Part shown: one piece after another, positions 18,431 to 26,547 of the stretch
How positions within the stretch are numbered: position 1 is the first letter of the stretch
Layout of the letters: each line of letters begins with the position of its first letter
Source of the DNA: CAVTWS01 sp963738445
GTDB lineage: Bacteria; Actinomycetota; Acidimicrobiia; Acidimicrobiales; SHLQ01
Assembly (NCBI GenBank): GCA_963738445.1
Contig: CAVTWS010000024.1
Span: 186,001-250,000, forward strand
Direction of reading: 5' to 3'
Length of the DNA stretch: 64,000 nt
Translations under genes and position numbers: made by a program
Notes under the pieces: generated by a model
Databases searched by the model: none
The model's input: the letters and a program-made list of their open reading frames with translations, nothing else
Told to the model about the DNA's origin: nothing

Positions 18431-18927
18431 GACGGCTCGCCGTGTGACAGGGCCGCCCAGGCCTGGTCGACCGCGGCGCGGATGTTCACGTAACCGGTGC
18501 AGCGGCAGAGGTGGCCGTCGAGGACCTCGGATCGCGCGACGTCGAGAGAGACGCCTTGCCGGTAGGCCGCGACCAGCGACATCACGATCCCCGGCGTGCA
18601 GAATCCGCACTGCAGGCCGTGGTGCTCGTGGAACGCAACCTGCACCGGGTGCTCACCGACGTCGGCGCCGGCCCTCGGTCCGCCGATGCTCTCGATCGTC
18701 TCGATCTCAGCGCCGGTGGCCTGCACCGCCAAGGTGAGGCAGGACCGTTGCGCCCGACCGTCGCAGATGACGGTGCACGCGCCACACGCTCCCTGCTCGC
18801 ACCCCACATGGGTGCCGGTGAGACCGAGCTGGTGTCGCAGCGCATCACTCAACAGCGTGCGGGGTTCGAGGTCGACGGTGTGCTCGATGCCGTTCACGGT
18901 CAGCGTCACGGTCCGGGGGCTGGTCAT
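18427..18927 (-). CDS. [2Fe-2S] small subunit of molybdenum hydroxylase, CoxS-like
   Basis: The 166-residue protein has two clusters. The plant-type ferredoxin motif is CEQGACGAC with a fourth Cys in RSCLT, and the C-terminal helical domain motif is CGFC with CRC in HLCRCTGY. It passes electrons from the Mo site in the large subunit to FAD in the medium subunit. It overlaps both neighbours by 4 bp (ATGA), so all three genes are translationally coupled. The length is normal for the family and no residue is missing. Confidence 0.92.
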   Translation of the reverse strand: MTSPRTVTLTVNGIEHTVDLEPRTLLSDALRHQLGLTGTHVGCEQGACGACTVICDGRAQRSCLTLAVQATGAEIETIESIGGPRAGADVGEHPVQVAFHEHHGLQCGFCTPGIVMSLVAAYRQGVSLDVARSEVLDGHLCRCTGYVNIRAAVDQAWAALSHGEPS

Positions 18928-19769
18928 GCCACGCTCGCCAGCGCCCGGGCGACCAGGATCGCCGCCACGTGACGCCGGTACCGGGCCGAGGCGTGGTTGT
19001 CGTCGCGGGCCTCCACGGTGTCGCAGACGATCGCCGCCGCCTCGGCGAGCACGGCCGATGTCGGCTCTTGTCCGAGGAGCGACCGCTCGGCTTCGTCACA
19101 CCGCACCGCGGTTCCGGCGGCGCCGAAGACGACGACGGCCGGCGACTCGATGCGCCCGTCCACCGCAGTAAAGCCGGCCACACAACCCACGAGCGCGAAG
19201 TCCCCCGGGCGGGGGGCGAGCTCCCGGACCGCCAACCGTCCGCCGTGGCGGGGGATCCGGACCTCGACGAGCAGCTCGTCGGCCTGGCGATCGGTCATCA
19301 ACGGACCCTGGAGGAACTGGCGGGTCGAGACGACACGTTCGCCCCGATCACGGCTCCGAAGCACCACCTCGCCGTCGACCGCGAGCATCAGGGCCGGCAA
19401 TTCGGCGGCGGGGTCGGCGTGGGCCATGCTCCCGCCGAGGGTGGCACGGGCGCGGATCGGGCGGTGCGCCACGTGGGCCAGCGATTCCGCGAGGCCGGGT
19501 ATCGTCCGGGCCGCGGTGGCCTCCTCGATGTCGAGCATCGTCGCCAGAGCTCCGGCTCGGAGGCCGTGGTCATCGAACGAGAAGGAGCGCATGGCACGGA
19601 TCCGCCGCGGGTCCACGACGAGCGTGGGCCGGGCGAGCCGGAGGTTCAGCAGCGGGATGAGGCTCTGCCCGCCGGCGATCACGACGGCGTCGTCGCCGTG
19701 CTCGGCGAGAAGGTCGAGCACGGCATCGACGTCGTCAGGATCGGCGTAGTCGAACGGCGGTGGCTTCAT
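18924..19769 (-). CDS. FAD-binding medium subunit of molybdenum hydroxylase, CoxM-like
   Basis: This 281-residue flavoprotein subunit carries the FAD motifs AGGQSLIPLLNLRL (residues 32-45) and TLGGSMAHADPAAELP (about 111-126), then a C-terminal CO_deh_flav_C domain. It begins the three-gene operon for a hydroxylase of unknown substrate. A TAGCGT -10 element ends 8 nt upstream of its ATG, so it may have its own leaderless promoter even though the AHSA1 gene ends only 25 bp before it. Confidence 0.91.
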   Translation of the reverse strand: MKPPPFDYADPDDVDAVLDLLAEHGDDAVVIAGGQSLIPLLNLRLARPTLVVDPRRIRAMRSFSFDDHGLRAGALATMLDIEEATAARTIPGLAESLAHVAHRPIRARATLGGSMAHADPAAELPALMLAVDGEVVLRSRDRGERVVSTRQFLQGPLMTDRQADELLVEVRIPRHGGRLAVRELAPRPGDFALVGCVAGFTAVDGRIESPAVVVFGAAGTAVRCDEAERSLLGQEPTSAVLAEAAAIVCDTVEARDDNHASARYRRHVAAILVARALASVA

Positions 19770-19794
19770 CGCCCCGCACGCTACCCCGACCGGT

Positions 19795-20298
19795 TCAGGA
19801 GCTGGAGTGGACCTCGGCGAGCAGGGCGTCGGTCTGGCCCAGGGCTTCGGTCATACCCTCGTCCATGCCCATCGACAGGACCTGCTCCATGGCTTCCGGC
19901 GACGGGAACACGGTCGTGATGTCCATGGTCGTTCCACCCTCGGAGCGCGATGTCAGCGTGACCTCCATGCGCATGGACGGCATGTCGGGGTTGGGTCGAC
20001 CCGTGTCGTCGCCGAAGCCGTCCTGGAAGGTCAGGCGGCGCGACGGCTCGACCGCGATGATCTCCCACCACCCGTGCGCACGGTCTCCCTCGGGCCCGGT
20101 CATGTAGTAGCTGACCGTGGCCCCCGGGGTGAGGGAGTGCTCGACGAACGTGGCCGGGTAGGTGGGCGGCCCCCACCAGCGTTCGAGCAGGCGCGGGTTC
20201 TCCCACAAGGCCCACACCCGGTCGGGCGGTGCGTCGTAGCTCGAGGTGATGGTCAGGGTGAGCGCGGACGGGTCCTTCTTCACGGCGGTGACGGTCAT
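19795..20298 (-). CDS. AHSA1/SRPBCC domain protein
   Basis: The 167-residue protein starts with TITSSYDAPPDRVWALWENPRLLERWWGP, the typical START/Bet v1-like AHSA1 opening, and includes GWWEIIAVEPSRRLTFQD and a C-terminal helix. The family binds hydrophobic ligands or assists other proteins; a specific role is unknown. The ATG has a strong AGGAGGT ribosome site and overlaps the stop of the ArsR gene by 4 bp (ATGA). Such ArsR-AHSA1 pairs are common in actinomycetes, and a second pair lies at 25.5-26.4 kb in this window. Confidence 0.87.
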   Translation of the reverse strand: MTVTAVKKDPSALTLTITSSYDAPPDRVWALWENPRLLERWWGPPTYPATFVEHSLTPGATVSYYMTGPEGDRAHGWWEIIAVEPSRRLTFQDGFGDDTGRPNPDMPSMRMEVTLTSRSEGGTTMDITTVFPSPEAMEQVLSMGMDEGMTEALGQTDALLAEVHSSS

Positions 20299-20726
20299 GG
20301 TTGGATACCTCCTGATTCGGTTCTGGCTCGTGGGGATTCGGCTCGCGGGGATTCGGCTGGGTCGGGGTCGTCGAGCACTTCGGCGAATCGGTCGAGGCGG
20401 CCGCGCCACAGATCCTCGAGTTGATTCAGCAGGTCACGAGCGTGGGCGAGGGGTGCGTTGTCCCCGACCACGATCTGTTCCCTCCCCCGGCGGTGTTTAC
20501 CCACCAGCCCGGCTCGCTCGAGCACATTCACGTGCTTCTGGACGGCCGTGACGCTCATCGGATACCGGCGGGCCAGCGCCGACACCGAGCACGGCGAGCG
20601 CAACGCGACGGCGACGATGTCGCGGCGGGTCGCATCAGCCAGAGCGTGGAACACGAGGTCAGCCCGGACACTGTCCCCGGTTTCACGTCCCCCCCCTGGC
20701 GAGGCCGGCCCATCATCGCTTTCCAC
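20295..20726 (-). CDS. ArsR-family winged-helix transcriptional regulator
   Basis: The winged-helix domain reads LVFHALADATRRDIVAVAL then SVSALARRYPMSVTAVQKHVNVLERAGLV, with no metal-binding Cys, as in the PadR/ArsR-like AHSA1-linked group. The frame is open upstream to 20807 but that part would overlap a palindrome. I prefer GTG 20726, which has GGAGAGAG upstream. The C-terminal tail has a short AESPR repeat coded by a 15-bp tandem repeat. The gene likely represses itself and the overlapping AHSA1 gene through the operator at 20766-20789. Confidence 0.8.
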   Translation of the reverse strand: MESDDGPASPGGGRETGDSVRADLVFHALADATRRDIVAVALRSPCSVSALARRYPMSVTAVQKHVNVLERAGLVGKHRRGREQIVVGDNAPLAHARDLLNQLEDLWRGRLDRFAEVLDDPDPAESPRAESPRARTESGGIQP

Positions 20727-20762
20727 GAGATCTCTCTCCACAGGATCGCTCTCAACAGGGTC
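20718..20762. repeat. Imperfect 15-bp tandem repeat, three copies
   Basis: Three 15-bp units at 20718-20732, 20733-20747 and 20748-20762 share the pattern YTCNACNRGNTC. They cover the ribosome-site region of the ArsR gene and end 3 bp before its operator. In the longer reading frame they would code for ESDPV/ERDLV/ESDDG-type pentapeptides. Confidence 0.65.
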
Positions 20763-20765
20763 GCT

Positions 20766-20789
20766 ACCTACAACTATATGGTTGTAGGT
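20766..20789. promoter_or_regulatory. Perfect 9-bp inverted repeat, likely ArsR operator
   Basis: ACCTACAAC at 20766-20774 and GTTGTAGGT at 20781-20789 are exact inverse complements around TATATG. The element lies 40 bp upstream of the preferred ArsR start. It is AT-rich in this GC-rich DNA and is the obvious binding site for the adjacent repressor. The spacer could supply part of a -10 box. Confidence 0.7.
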
Positions 20790-20881
20790 TAGCGCACGTG
20801 CTCGCATTTGTCACGCGTGACCCGAAGACCGCATCCGGGCCGCGCCGTACACTCGCCTCCACCTGACCCTGGAGGTTCGGC

Positions 20882-22260
20882 GTGAACGACGTCCTGATCC
20901 GCAACGGCATCGTGCTCCCGATGGAGGGCGACAAGGTCGTCCATGATCCCGGATCGGTCCTCGTGCTCGACGGCCGCATCGCCGCGGTCGGCCCGGTCGG
21001 GGACATCGACCGGCACGAGGCGGCCGGGCGGGTGCCGACGGTCGACGCCACGAGGCACGCGGTGATGCCCGGGATCCACAACTGCCATCTGCACTCCGGC
21101 CTGCTCCGGGGCACCGCCGAGTCGATGGCGCTGTGGGAGTGGCTGGAGAACCACGTCGACCCGGCCCATCGGGCGCTGACCCCCGAGATCGCCGAGGCCG
21201 CGTCGTGCATGGCCTACACCGAGGGGCTGCGCGGTGGCACCACGTCGGTGCTCGACATGTGGCGCTTCATGGAGGGCTCGGCCCGCGCCGCCGAGGCCAT
21301 CGGCATCCGCGCCACCCTGGCGCCCTACACCGCCGATCTGTACGACTACTTCGAGACGCTCGAGTCGAACCGTCGGCTGCTCGAGACCCACCGCACCGCC
21401 GCTGACGGTCGGGTGCGCACGTGGGTCGGGCTGGAGCACATCTTCTACTGCTCGCCGCAGATGTTCCGCGACGCCGCCGATCTGGCCGAGGAGTTCGACA
21501 CCGGCATCCACACGCACTCGTCCGAGTCGATCTGGGAGGTGCAGGAATGCCTGCAGCCAGTTCGGCCGGCGACCTATCGAGGAGTTCTACAACCGCGGCA
21601 TCCTCGGCCCGTCGACCGTCATCGCCCACGGCGTGTGGCTCGATGACCGGGAGGTCGAGCTGCTCGTCCAGACCGGCACCGCCGTGACGCATTGCCCGTG
21701 CTCCAACATGAAGCTGTCGTCCGGGCCCGCCCGCGTCGGGTACTACCGGGATCAGGGAGTCACGGTCGGACTCGGCACCGACGGCGAGAAGGAGAACAAC
21801 AACCTCGACATGCTCGAGGAGATGAAGTTCGCTTCGCTGCTGCAGAAGGTGAGCACCCTCGACCCGACATCGGGCGACCCGTGGGACATCCTCGACATGG
21901 CGACCCGGTCCGGGGCTCGGGCCCTCGGGCTCGACTGACGTCACGGGCACGCTCGAGGCCGGCAAGGACGCCGACATCGTGACGGTCGACCTGCGCTCGC
22001 TCCACTTCGTGCCCGTGCTCCACGGCGCCGACTTCAACGTGCCGGCTCACCTGGTGTTCACGGCGTCCGCCCACGACGTCGCCGACGTGTGGGTGAAAGG
22101 CCGGCGGCTGGTCGAGGCTGGTCAGGTGATCTCCGTCGACGTGCCGACCGTCGCCGAGCGGGCCCAGGCGGCCGCCGAGGAGCTGTTCGAGCGACGTCGC
22201 AACCTGCCGGGAGCAACCGCCAGCCCCGCCACCACGCTCGGCAAGTCGACCGACACCTGA
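20882..22260 (+). CDS. Amidohydrolase, MTA/SAH deaminase-like (two frameshifts)
   Basis: The frame starts GTG 20882 with GGAGG upstream and shows the metal site HNCHLHSG, the second block HTHSSES, then AHGVWLDD, THCPCSNMKLSSG and GLGTDGEKENNNLDMLEE. This order is that of the AtzA/TrzN/MtaD deaminase group, which deaminates adenosine or triazine-type rings using one divalent metal. The frame shifts near 21560 (after EVQECLQ) and near 21935 (GLDD-VTGTL), each by one base. All family motifs survive across the joins, so it is probably an intact gene with sequence errors. The product would have about 459 residues, the normal size. Confidence 0.82.
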
Positions 22261-22286
22261 CCCCGCGCGACAGGCGCGCCGGCGAT

Positions 22287-23210
22287 TCACCTCGGACCGA
22301 GCGAGGGTGCCAGGTAGGCCAGCATGTCCGGGTGGGCGCGATGCCAGTACGCCTGGTCACGGCAGCCCACCTCGATGCCTCCGACGGGAGCGACGGGAAA
22401 CGCCGCTCGAAATCGCTCGACCTCGTCCGCGAACGGGTCCTCGTCGCCACAGGTGACCCGATACGGCACCTGTTCCAGCAGGCCGATCCGGTCGAACGCA
22501 TCGAGGCGTTCGTACTCGGCTTCGTCGGCGTAGTACCCGTCGACCTCATCCCACCTCGAGAACAGGGCGGGCGAAGTCGACGCCACTGCGGTGACACGTT
22601 CGATCCCCAGTCGCTCGAGCAACAAGATCGCCCCGTACCCGCCCGAGCCCCAACCGTAGAGCGCGACACGTTCGTTCGAGAGCCCGAGGTCCGCGATGAC
22701 CGGGAGCAGACCCTCGACGATCATCGACTGGGGACGCTCACCGTCCGGGCGGTCGAACCAAAGGGTGGGCCCGCCGTCGGCCACCGCGAGCACAAATGGC
22801 GGAAGCCCCAGGGCGACGGCGGCCGCCTGGAATCGGTCGAGACCGTGGTTGGGTTCGAAGGCGTGCGCGGCGAAACCCTGGACCCCGTGCAAGACGACGA
22901 TGACACCCAAGTTCGTGCTGGATCCGGGCGTGTGCCCGGGCGGGTAGGACACGATCCATTCCGACGGCTCGGGGCGCCACCCCCCATCGAGCTCGCCATA
23001 TACCTTCTGCCCGACCTCGACATCGGGGAGGCCGGGATCGTCGCCGCACGACCCGAGCGCCCGGCGTACCCGCGCCGACACCGGCAGCTCCACACCGGCC
23101 GCGGCCGCGCCGACGTATGCGCCCCCGGCGGCGAGGACCCCGCCGCCGACCGCCAACAGTCGGCGGCGGGTGATGAGCCGTGGTCGCGCCATCTCGGCTG
23201 ATCCGTCCAT
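22287..23210 (-). CDS. Exported alpha/beta hydrolase (esterase), Tat-type signal
   Basis: The N-terminus contains RLITRRRLLAVGGGVLAAGG, a twin-arginine-like signal followed by a small-residue core. The 307-residue protein then has LHGVQGF (oxyanion region), the nucleophile in YGWGSGGYGAI, an Asp in TCGDEDPF and a His near the end (QAYWHRAHP). This fits the esterase D/PHB-depolymerase-like group of exported esterases. The start at 23210 lies 7 nt after a TACGGT -10 box; an ATG at 23192 is also possible. It is divergent from the SPFH gene across a 198-bp gap. Confidence 0.8.
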   Translation of the reverse strand: MDGSAEMARPRLITRRRLLAVGGGVLAAGGAYVGAAAAGVELPVSARVRRALGSCGDDPGLPDVEVGQKVYGELDGGWRPEPSEWIVSYPPGHTPGSSTNLGVIVVLHGVQGFAAHAFEPNHGLDRFQAAAVALGLPPFVLAVADGGPTLWFDRPDGERPQSMIVEGLLPVIADLGLSNERVALYGWGSGGYGAILLLERLGIERVTAVASTSPALFSRWDEVDGYYADEAEYERLDAFDRIGLLEQVPYRVTCGDEDPFADEVERFRAAFPVAPVGGIEVGCRDQAYWHRAHPDMLAYLAPSLGPR

Positions 23211-23217
23211 TGCCGTC

Positions 23218-23223
23218 ACCGTA
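23218..23223 (-). promoter_or_regulatory. Putative -10 element TACGGT (minus strand) for the esterase gene
   Basis: TACGGT on the minus strand ends 7 nt before the ATG at 23210. No ribosome site is visible before that ATG. Confidence 0.4.
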
Positions 23224-23408
23224 GCGAGCGAGACACGCCGGGTTCCCACCTCCGGCCTGACGAACAGAAAGTCCTTGACGGCACCACCGGGCGGGTGTTC
23301 GATCAGAAGTGGTGGGGTTGACATGACACCACCAAAGGTGAGCCGGGAAGTCTGGTCGGCCGAGCCTCGACAACGTGTCCGGGCCCGAAATCCAACGTGA
23401 GGAACCCC

Positions 23409-25469
23409 ATGCTCATCCTGATCGGCGTGATCGCTCTTGTCGCGATCGTCTTCGCTTTGAAGTCGCTCGTCTTGGTCGGACCGGCCCAGGTCGGTCTGGT
23501 CAACAAGCGGCTCGCCTTCAAACGCCTGAAGAATGACGACCCCATCGGCTTCCACGGCGAAGCCGGGTATCAAGCCGAGCTGCTCATGCCGGGCCTGCGA
23601 TTCAAGCTCTGGCCCGTCTACGCCGTCCAGCGCCACCCGTGGGTGCAGGTTCCGGCTGGCGAGATCGGCGTCGTGATCGCCCAGCTCGGCGCATCCCTGC
23701 CCATCGGCGCCAAGAGCGCGGTGTACCGGCCCGAGTTGGCCAACTTCTCCGACCTGCCGGGGTTCCTCGCCCACGGTGGTCAAAAGGGTGTGCAGCGTCC
23801 CGTCCTCGCCCCGGGCACCCTGCTCCCGATCCATCCCGTCGGTTTCCTCGTGATGACGGCCTCCAACATCTACGGCGTCCCCATCTCGTCGGACCTCGGG
23901 GTGTCTCGCAAGCAGGGTCTCAGCCCCGAGTCGTTCGGCCTTACCGCCGACCAGCTCCGGGTCACGGTCATCGCGCCCCAAGCCGGGCAGGACGTCGTCG
24001 GCATCGTCACCGCACTCGAGGGCGAGCCCCTCGAGTCGGGCGACATCGCCAGCCGGCTCGGCGGTTTCGCCGACGTGGTGCGGATGGAAGCCGACGGTTC
24101 GATGGACGCTCAGGTGATCGAGGTGCTCCTGGGTTCCAAGAACCAGCTGCACAACAACTACCAGGACTTCCAGGCCTTCATGGACAAGGGCGGGCGCATG
24201 GGCCTGCAGCACGATCCGATGCTGTACGGCGCGTACCTGCTCAACCCGTTCCTGGTCCGGGTCGAGCTCGTGCCGATGCTCGTCGTGAAGCAGGGCGAGG
24301 TGGCCGTCATCAAGTCCTTCGTGGGACTGCCCACGCTCGACACGTCAGGCGAGGAGTTCAAGTTCGGCTCGATCGTCCGCCCCGGTCACCGTGGCATCTG
24401 GCAGGAGCCCCTGCGCACGGGCAAGTTCCCGATCAACCCTCGTTGTTACGCGGCCGAGATCGTGCCCACCAGCATCCTCACGCTGAACTGGGCCGCCGCG
24501 GTGTCGCAGGCTCACAACCTCGATGCCCACCTGTCACCCATCGAGGGCAAGAGCCGCGAGGGTTTCGTGTTCCGGATCGACCTGCAGGTCCAGATCCACG
24601 TGCCCGACACGAAGGCGCCCAAGGTGATCTCCATGGTGGGCACCATGCAGAACCTGGTCAACGAGGTGCTGCAGTCCGCCGTGGGCAACCACTTCCGCAA
24701 CACGCTCCAGCGTTTGGAGGCGATCAGTTTCATCGAGACCCGTGATGCGGTCCAGCGGTCGGCGCTCGAAGCGATCACCGGCTACCTCGCCGCCTACGAG
24801 GTCGAGACCAAAGGCGTCTACATCCAGGACGTCGAGTTCCCGGCCGAGCTGGTCCAGGTGCTGACCCAGCGCGAGATCGCCAAGCAGGAGAAGGCGACGT
24901 TCGAGGAGCAGCAGCGGGCCCAGACCGCCCGGGTCGAGATGGAGAAGGCGCGAGGCACGGCCGACATGCAGGGCCAGCTCGCGGAATCCCAGGTGAGCAT
25001 CGAGATCAACCGCAACGACGCCGAGGCCCGGACCGCCCAGGGCCAGGGCGAGGCGAGCTACGTGGAGCTGACCGGTCGGGCCGAGGCGGCTCGTCGGGAG
25101 GCGATCGGCCTGGCCGAGGCCAAGGCGACCGAGGCCCTCGGGTTGGCGCGGGCCGAAGGTTTCGAGGCGCAGCGCATCGCGATCGGCGAGACGGCCACCG
25201 CCCTGGTGGCGATCTCCAGCGCCATCAGCGAGGGTCACATCCAGGTGGTGCCCGATGTGCTGGTCACGGGAGGCGGAGGATCGATCGAGGGCCTGGCCGC
25301 CTCGCTCATCGGTTCGTTGCGCGGCAAGAACGGCCGAGGCGGCAGCGCCCCGACCGTTCCCACCGATGCCCCGGCCGACGCGCCCGCCACGGGCGCGGAG
25401 ATCGTGTCGGCGATCGCCGCGGTCGCGTCCGGGGAGCTGCCCCGGTCGGAGCGAACCGTGGCGGACTGA
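23409..25469 (+). CDS. SPFH/flotillin-like (band 7) membrane protein
   Basis: A single N-terminal membrane helix (MLILIGVIALVAIVFAL) is followed by an SPFH core. A long charged helical stretch (about residues 475-610) is rich in Ala, Glu, Arg and Gln and includes EAARREAIGLAEAKATEALGLARAEGF, here spanning two of the typical flotillin EA-type repeats. A Gly-rich tail with GGGGSIEGLAASLIG closes it. With 686 residues it is larger than most flotillins. Such proteins scaffold membrane microdomains. The start has GTGAGG 6 nt upstream; an alternative GTG at 23397 would add four residues. No NfeD gene is adjacent. Confidence 0.83.
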   Translation: MLILIGVIALVAIVFALKSLVLVGPAQVGLVNKRLAFKRLKNDDPIGFHGEAGYQAELLMPGLRFKLWPVYAVQRHPWVQVPAGEIGVVIAQLGASLPIGAKSAVYRPELANFSDLPGFLAHGGQKGVQRPVLAPGTLLPIHPVGFLVMTASNIYGVPISSDLGVSRKQGLSPESFGLTADQLRVTVIAPQAGQDVVGIVTALEGEPLESGDIASRLGGFADVVRMEADGSMDAQVIEVLLGSKNQLHNNYQDFQAFMDKGGRMGLQHDPMLYGAYLLNPFLVRVELVPMLVVKQGEVAVIKSFVGLPTLDTSGEEFKFGSIVRPGHRGIWQEPLRTGKFPINPRCYAAEIVPTSILTLNWAAAVSQAHNLDAHLSPIEGKSREGFVFRIDLQVQIHVPDTKAPKVISMVGTMQNLVNEVLQSAVGNHFRNTLQRLEAISFIETRDAVQRSALEAITGYLAAYEVETKGVYIQDVEFPAELVQVLTQREIAKQEKATFEEQQRAQTARVEMEKARGTADMQGQLAESQVSIEINRNDAEARTAQGQGEASYVELTGRAEAARREAIGLAEAKATEALGLARAEGFEAQRIAIGETATALVAISSAISEGHIQVVPDVLVTGGGGSIEGLAASLIGSLRGKNGRGGSAPTVPTDAPADAPATGAEIVSAIAAVASGELPRSERTVAD

Positions 25470-25481
25470 CGGCGGTCCGGT

Positions 25482-25958
25482 TCAGCGTCCGAGGAGCTCG
25501 TCGAGCCGCTCGTACCCCTCGACGACTCCGGTCTCCATGCCCGAGGCGACGAACGCATCGCGATCCTCGAAGGAATCGACGAGCGATGTTGCGGTCAACA
25601 GGGTCCGCCCACCGGGGAGCTCGGTCAGGGCCAGCTTCTCGAGGGCCACGCCATCCGGCATGCCCTCGAACGTGAAGGTCTGCACGATGAGACTCGACGG
25701 CCGCACCTCGTGGAAGCAACCGTTGAAGCCGTACTCCTCGCCGTCGCGCGAGTGCACGTAGCGGTACGAGCCCCCGGTGCGGCAGTCCCAGATGTCGACC
25801 CGCATCTCGAGGTCGCGTGGACCGAGCCACTGAACGACGAGCGCCGGGTCGACGTGGGCCTGGAAAACCGCCTCGGGCGGCGCGTCGAACTGGCGAAGGA
25901 TCCGGACGAGCGGGACCTTGGTATCGACGATGATCTCGGTGTCTCGGGTGGTGGTCAT
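25482..25958 (-). CDS. AHSA1/SRPBCC domain protein (second copy)
   Basis: The 158-residue protein has the AHSA1 pattern: VRILRQFDAPPEAVFQAHVDPALVVQWLGP, a central RYVHSRDGEEYGFNG and a C-terminal helix GMETGVVEGYERLDELL. It is related to, but clearly diverged from, the copy at 19795-20298. The ATG at 25958 follows a strong AGGAGG; another ATG at 25985 overlaps the ArsR stop (ATGA) and would add nine residues. It forms an operon with the ArsR gene upstream and converges on the SPFH gene. Confidence 0.88.
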   Translation of the reverse strand: MTTTRDTEIIVDTKVPLVRILRQFDAPPEAVFQAHVDPALVVQWLGPRDLEMRVDIWDCRTGGSYRYVHSRDGEEYGFNGCFHEVRPSSLIVQTFTFEGMPDGVALEKLALTELPGGRTLLTATSLVDSFEDRDAFVASGMETGVVEGYERLDELLGR

Positions 25959-25981
25959 GGGGTGCCTCCTGTTGGTCGGGC

Positions 25982-26350
25982 TCATGGTGTGGTGTCGGGG
26001 ATGGACGGGGACTCGGTCCCGGAACGGGTGCGGAGGAGATCGTCGAGGCGCCGGTAGCGCTCCTCGGCCTGGCGCCGGTATCGCTCGATCCACGCCGTCA
26101 TGAGGTCGAACACCTGCGCCTCGAGGTGCACCGGTCGACGTTGGGCTTCACGACGACGGGAGACGAGCCCCGCGTCCTCGAGCACCCGGAGATGTTTGGA
26201 CACGGCCTGCAGACTGACGTCGTACGGTTCGGCCAGTTCGCCGACCGATGCATCACCGTCGGCCAAGCGGCCCACCATGTCTCTCCGGATCGGGTCCGCC
26301 AACGCGGCGAACACCTGGGACAACGGGTCTGGTGCAGCACTGGCTCCCAC
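25982..26350 (-). CDS. ArsR-family winged-helix transcriptional regulator (second copy)
   Basis: The 122-residue protein has the helix-turn-helix text VFAALADPIRRDMVGRLADGDASVGELAEPYDVSLQAVSKHLRVLEDAGLV and no Cys metal site. The GTG start has GAGGATCGAG upstream. It belongs to the group that sits beside AHSA1 genes. Two copies of a 16-bp palindrome upstream (26427 and 26471) are the likely operators, spaced 44 bp apart, which is about four helical turns. Confidence 0.88.
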   Translation of the reverse strand: MGASAAPDPLSQVFAALADPIRRDMVGRLADGDASVGELAEPYDVSLQAVSKHLRVLEDAGLVSRRREAQRRPVHLEAQVFDLMTAWIERYRRQAEERYRRLDDLLRTRSGTESPSIPDTTP

Positions 26351-26426
26351 CTCGACGATCCTCGTTTCTCGGACGATTCTCCCTGGCCGTTCTTCGACCA
26401 GGCCGGTCCGTTCATCTACCGGTCAT

Positions 26427-26442
26427 CAACCAGTTGGTTGAG
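26427..26442. promoter_or_regulatory. Palindrome TCAACC-N4-GGTTGA, operator copy 1
   Basis: Perfect 6-bp arms flank AGTT. It lies 76 bp upstream of the ArsR start and shares the arm sequence exactly with the copy at 26471-26486, so the pair is unlikely to be chance. The site differs from the operator of the first ArsR gene. Confidence 0.75.
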
Positions 26443-26470
26443 GACAACGTACGGCAGCCCTTCTGCTTTG

Positions 26471-26486
26471 TCAACCTATCGGTTGA
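26471..26486. promoter_or_regulatory. Palindrome TCAACC-N4-GGTTGA, operator copy 2
   Basis: The arms are identical to copy 1 and flank TATC. This copy lies about 60 bp before the start of the forward nuclease gene and 120 bp before the ArsR start, so the regulator could control both directions. Confidence 0.75.
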
Positions 26487-26547
26487 TAATGAGTGACGGA
26501 CGCTCGCCGCTCGGGTTGCGTGTCATACGGCTCGCCTACCCTTCGTG

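Noticed and set aside
15974..18610. An 878-codon frame covering the molybdenum hydroxylase large subunit
   Set aside because: The second half is out of frame after an indel near 17320, and the N-terminal extension overlaps the intact [2Fe-2S] subunit gene. The true subunit runs from 18430 to 16114 across the break.
18427..19769. Carbon monoxide dehydrogenase assignment
   Set aside because: The cofactor motifs of the small and medium subunits are generic and the large-subunit loop is AYRGFGQ, not a CO dehydrogenase signature.
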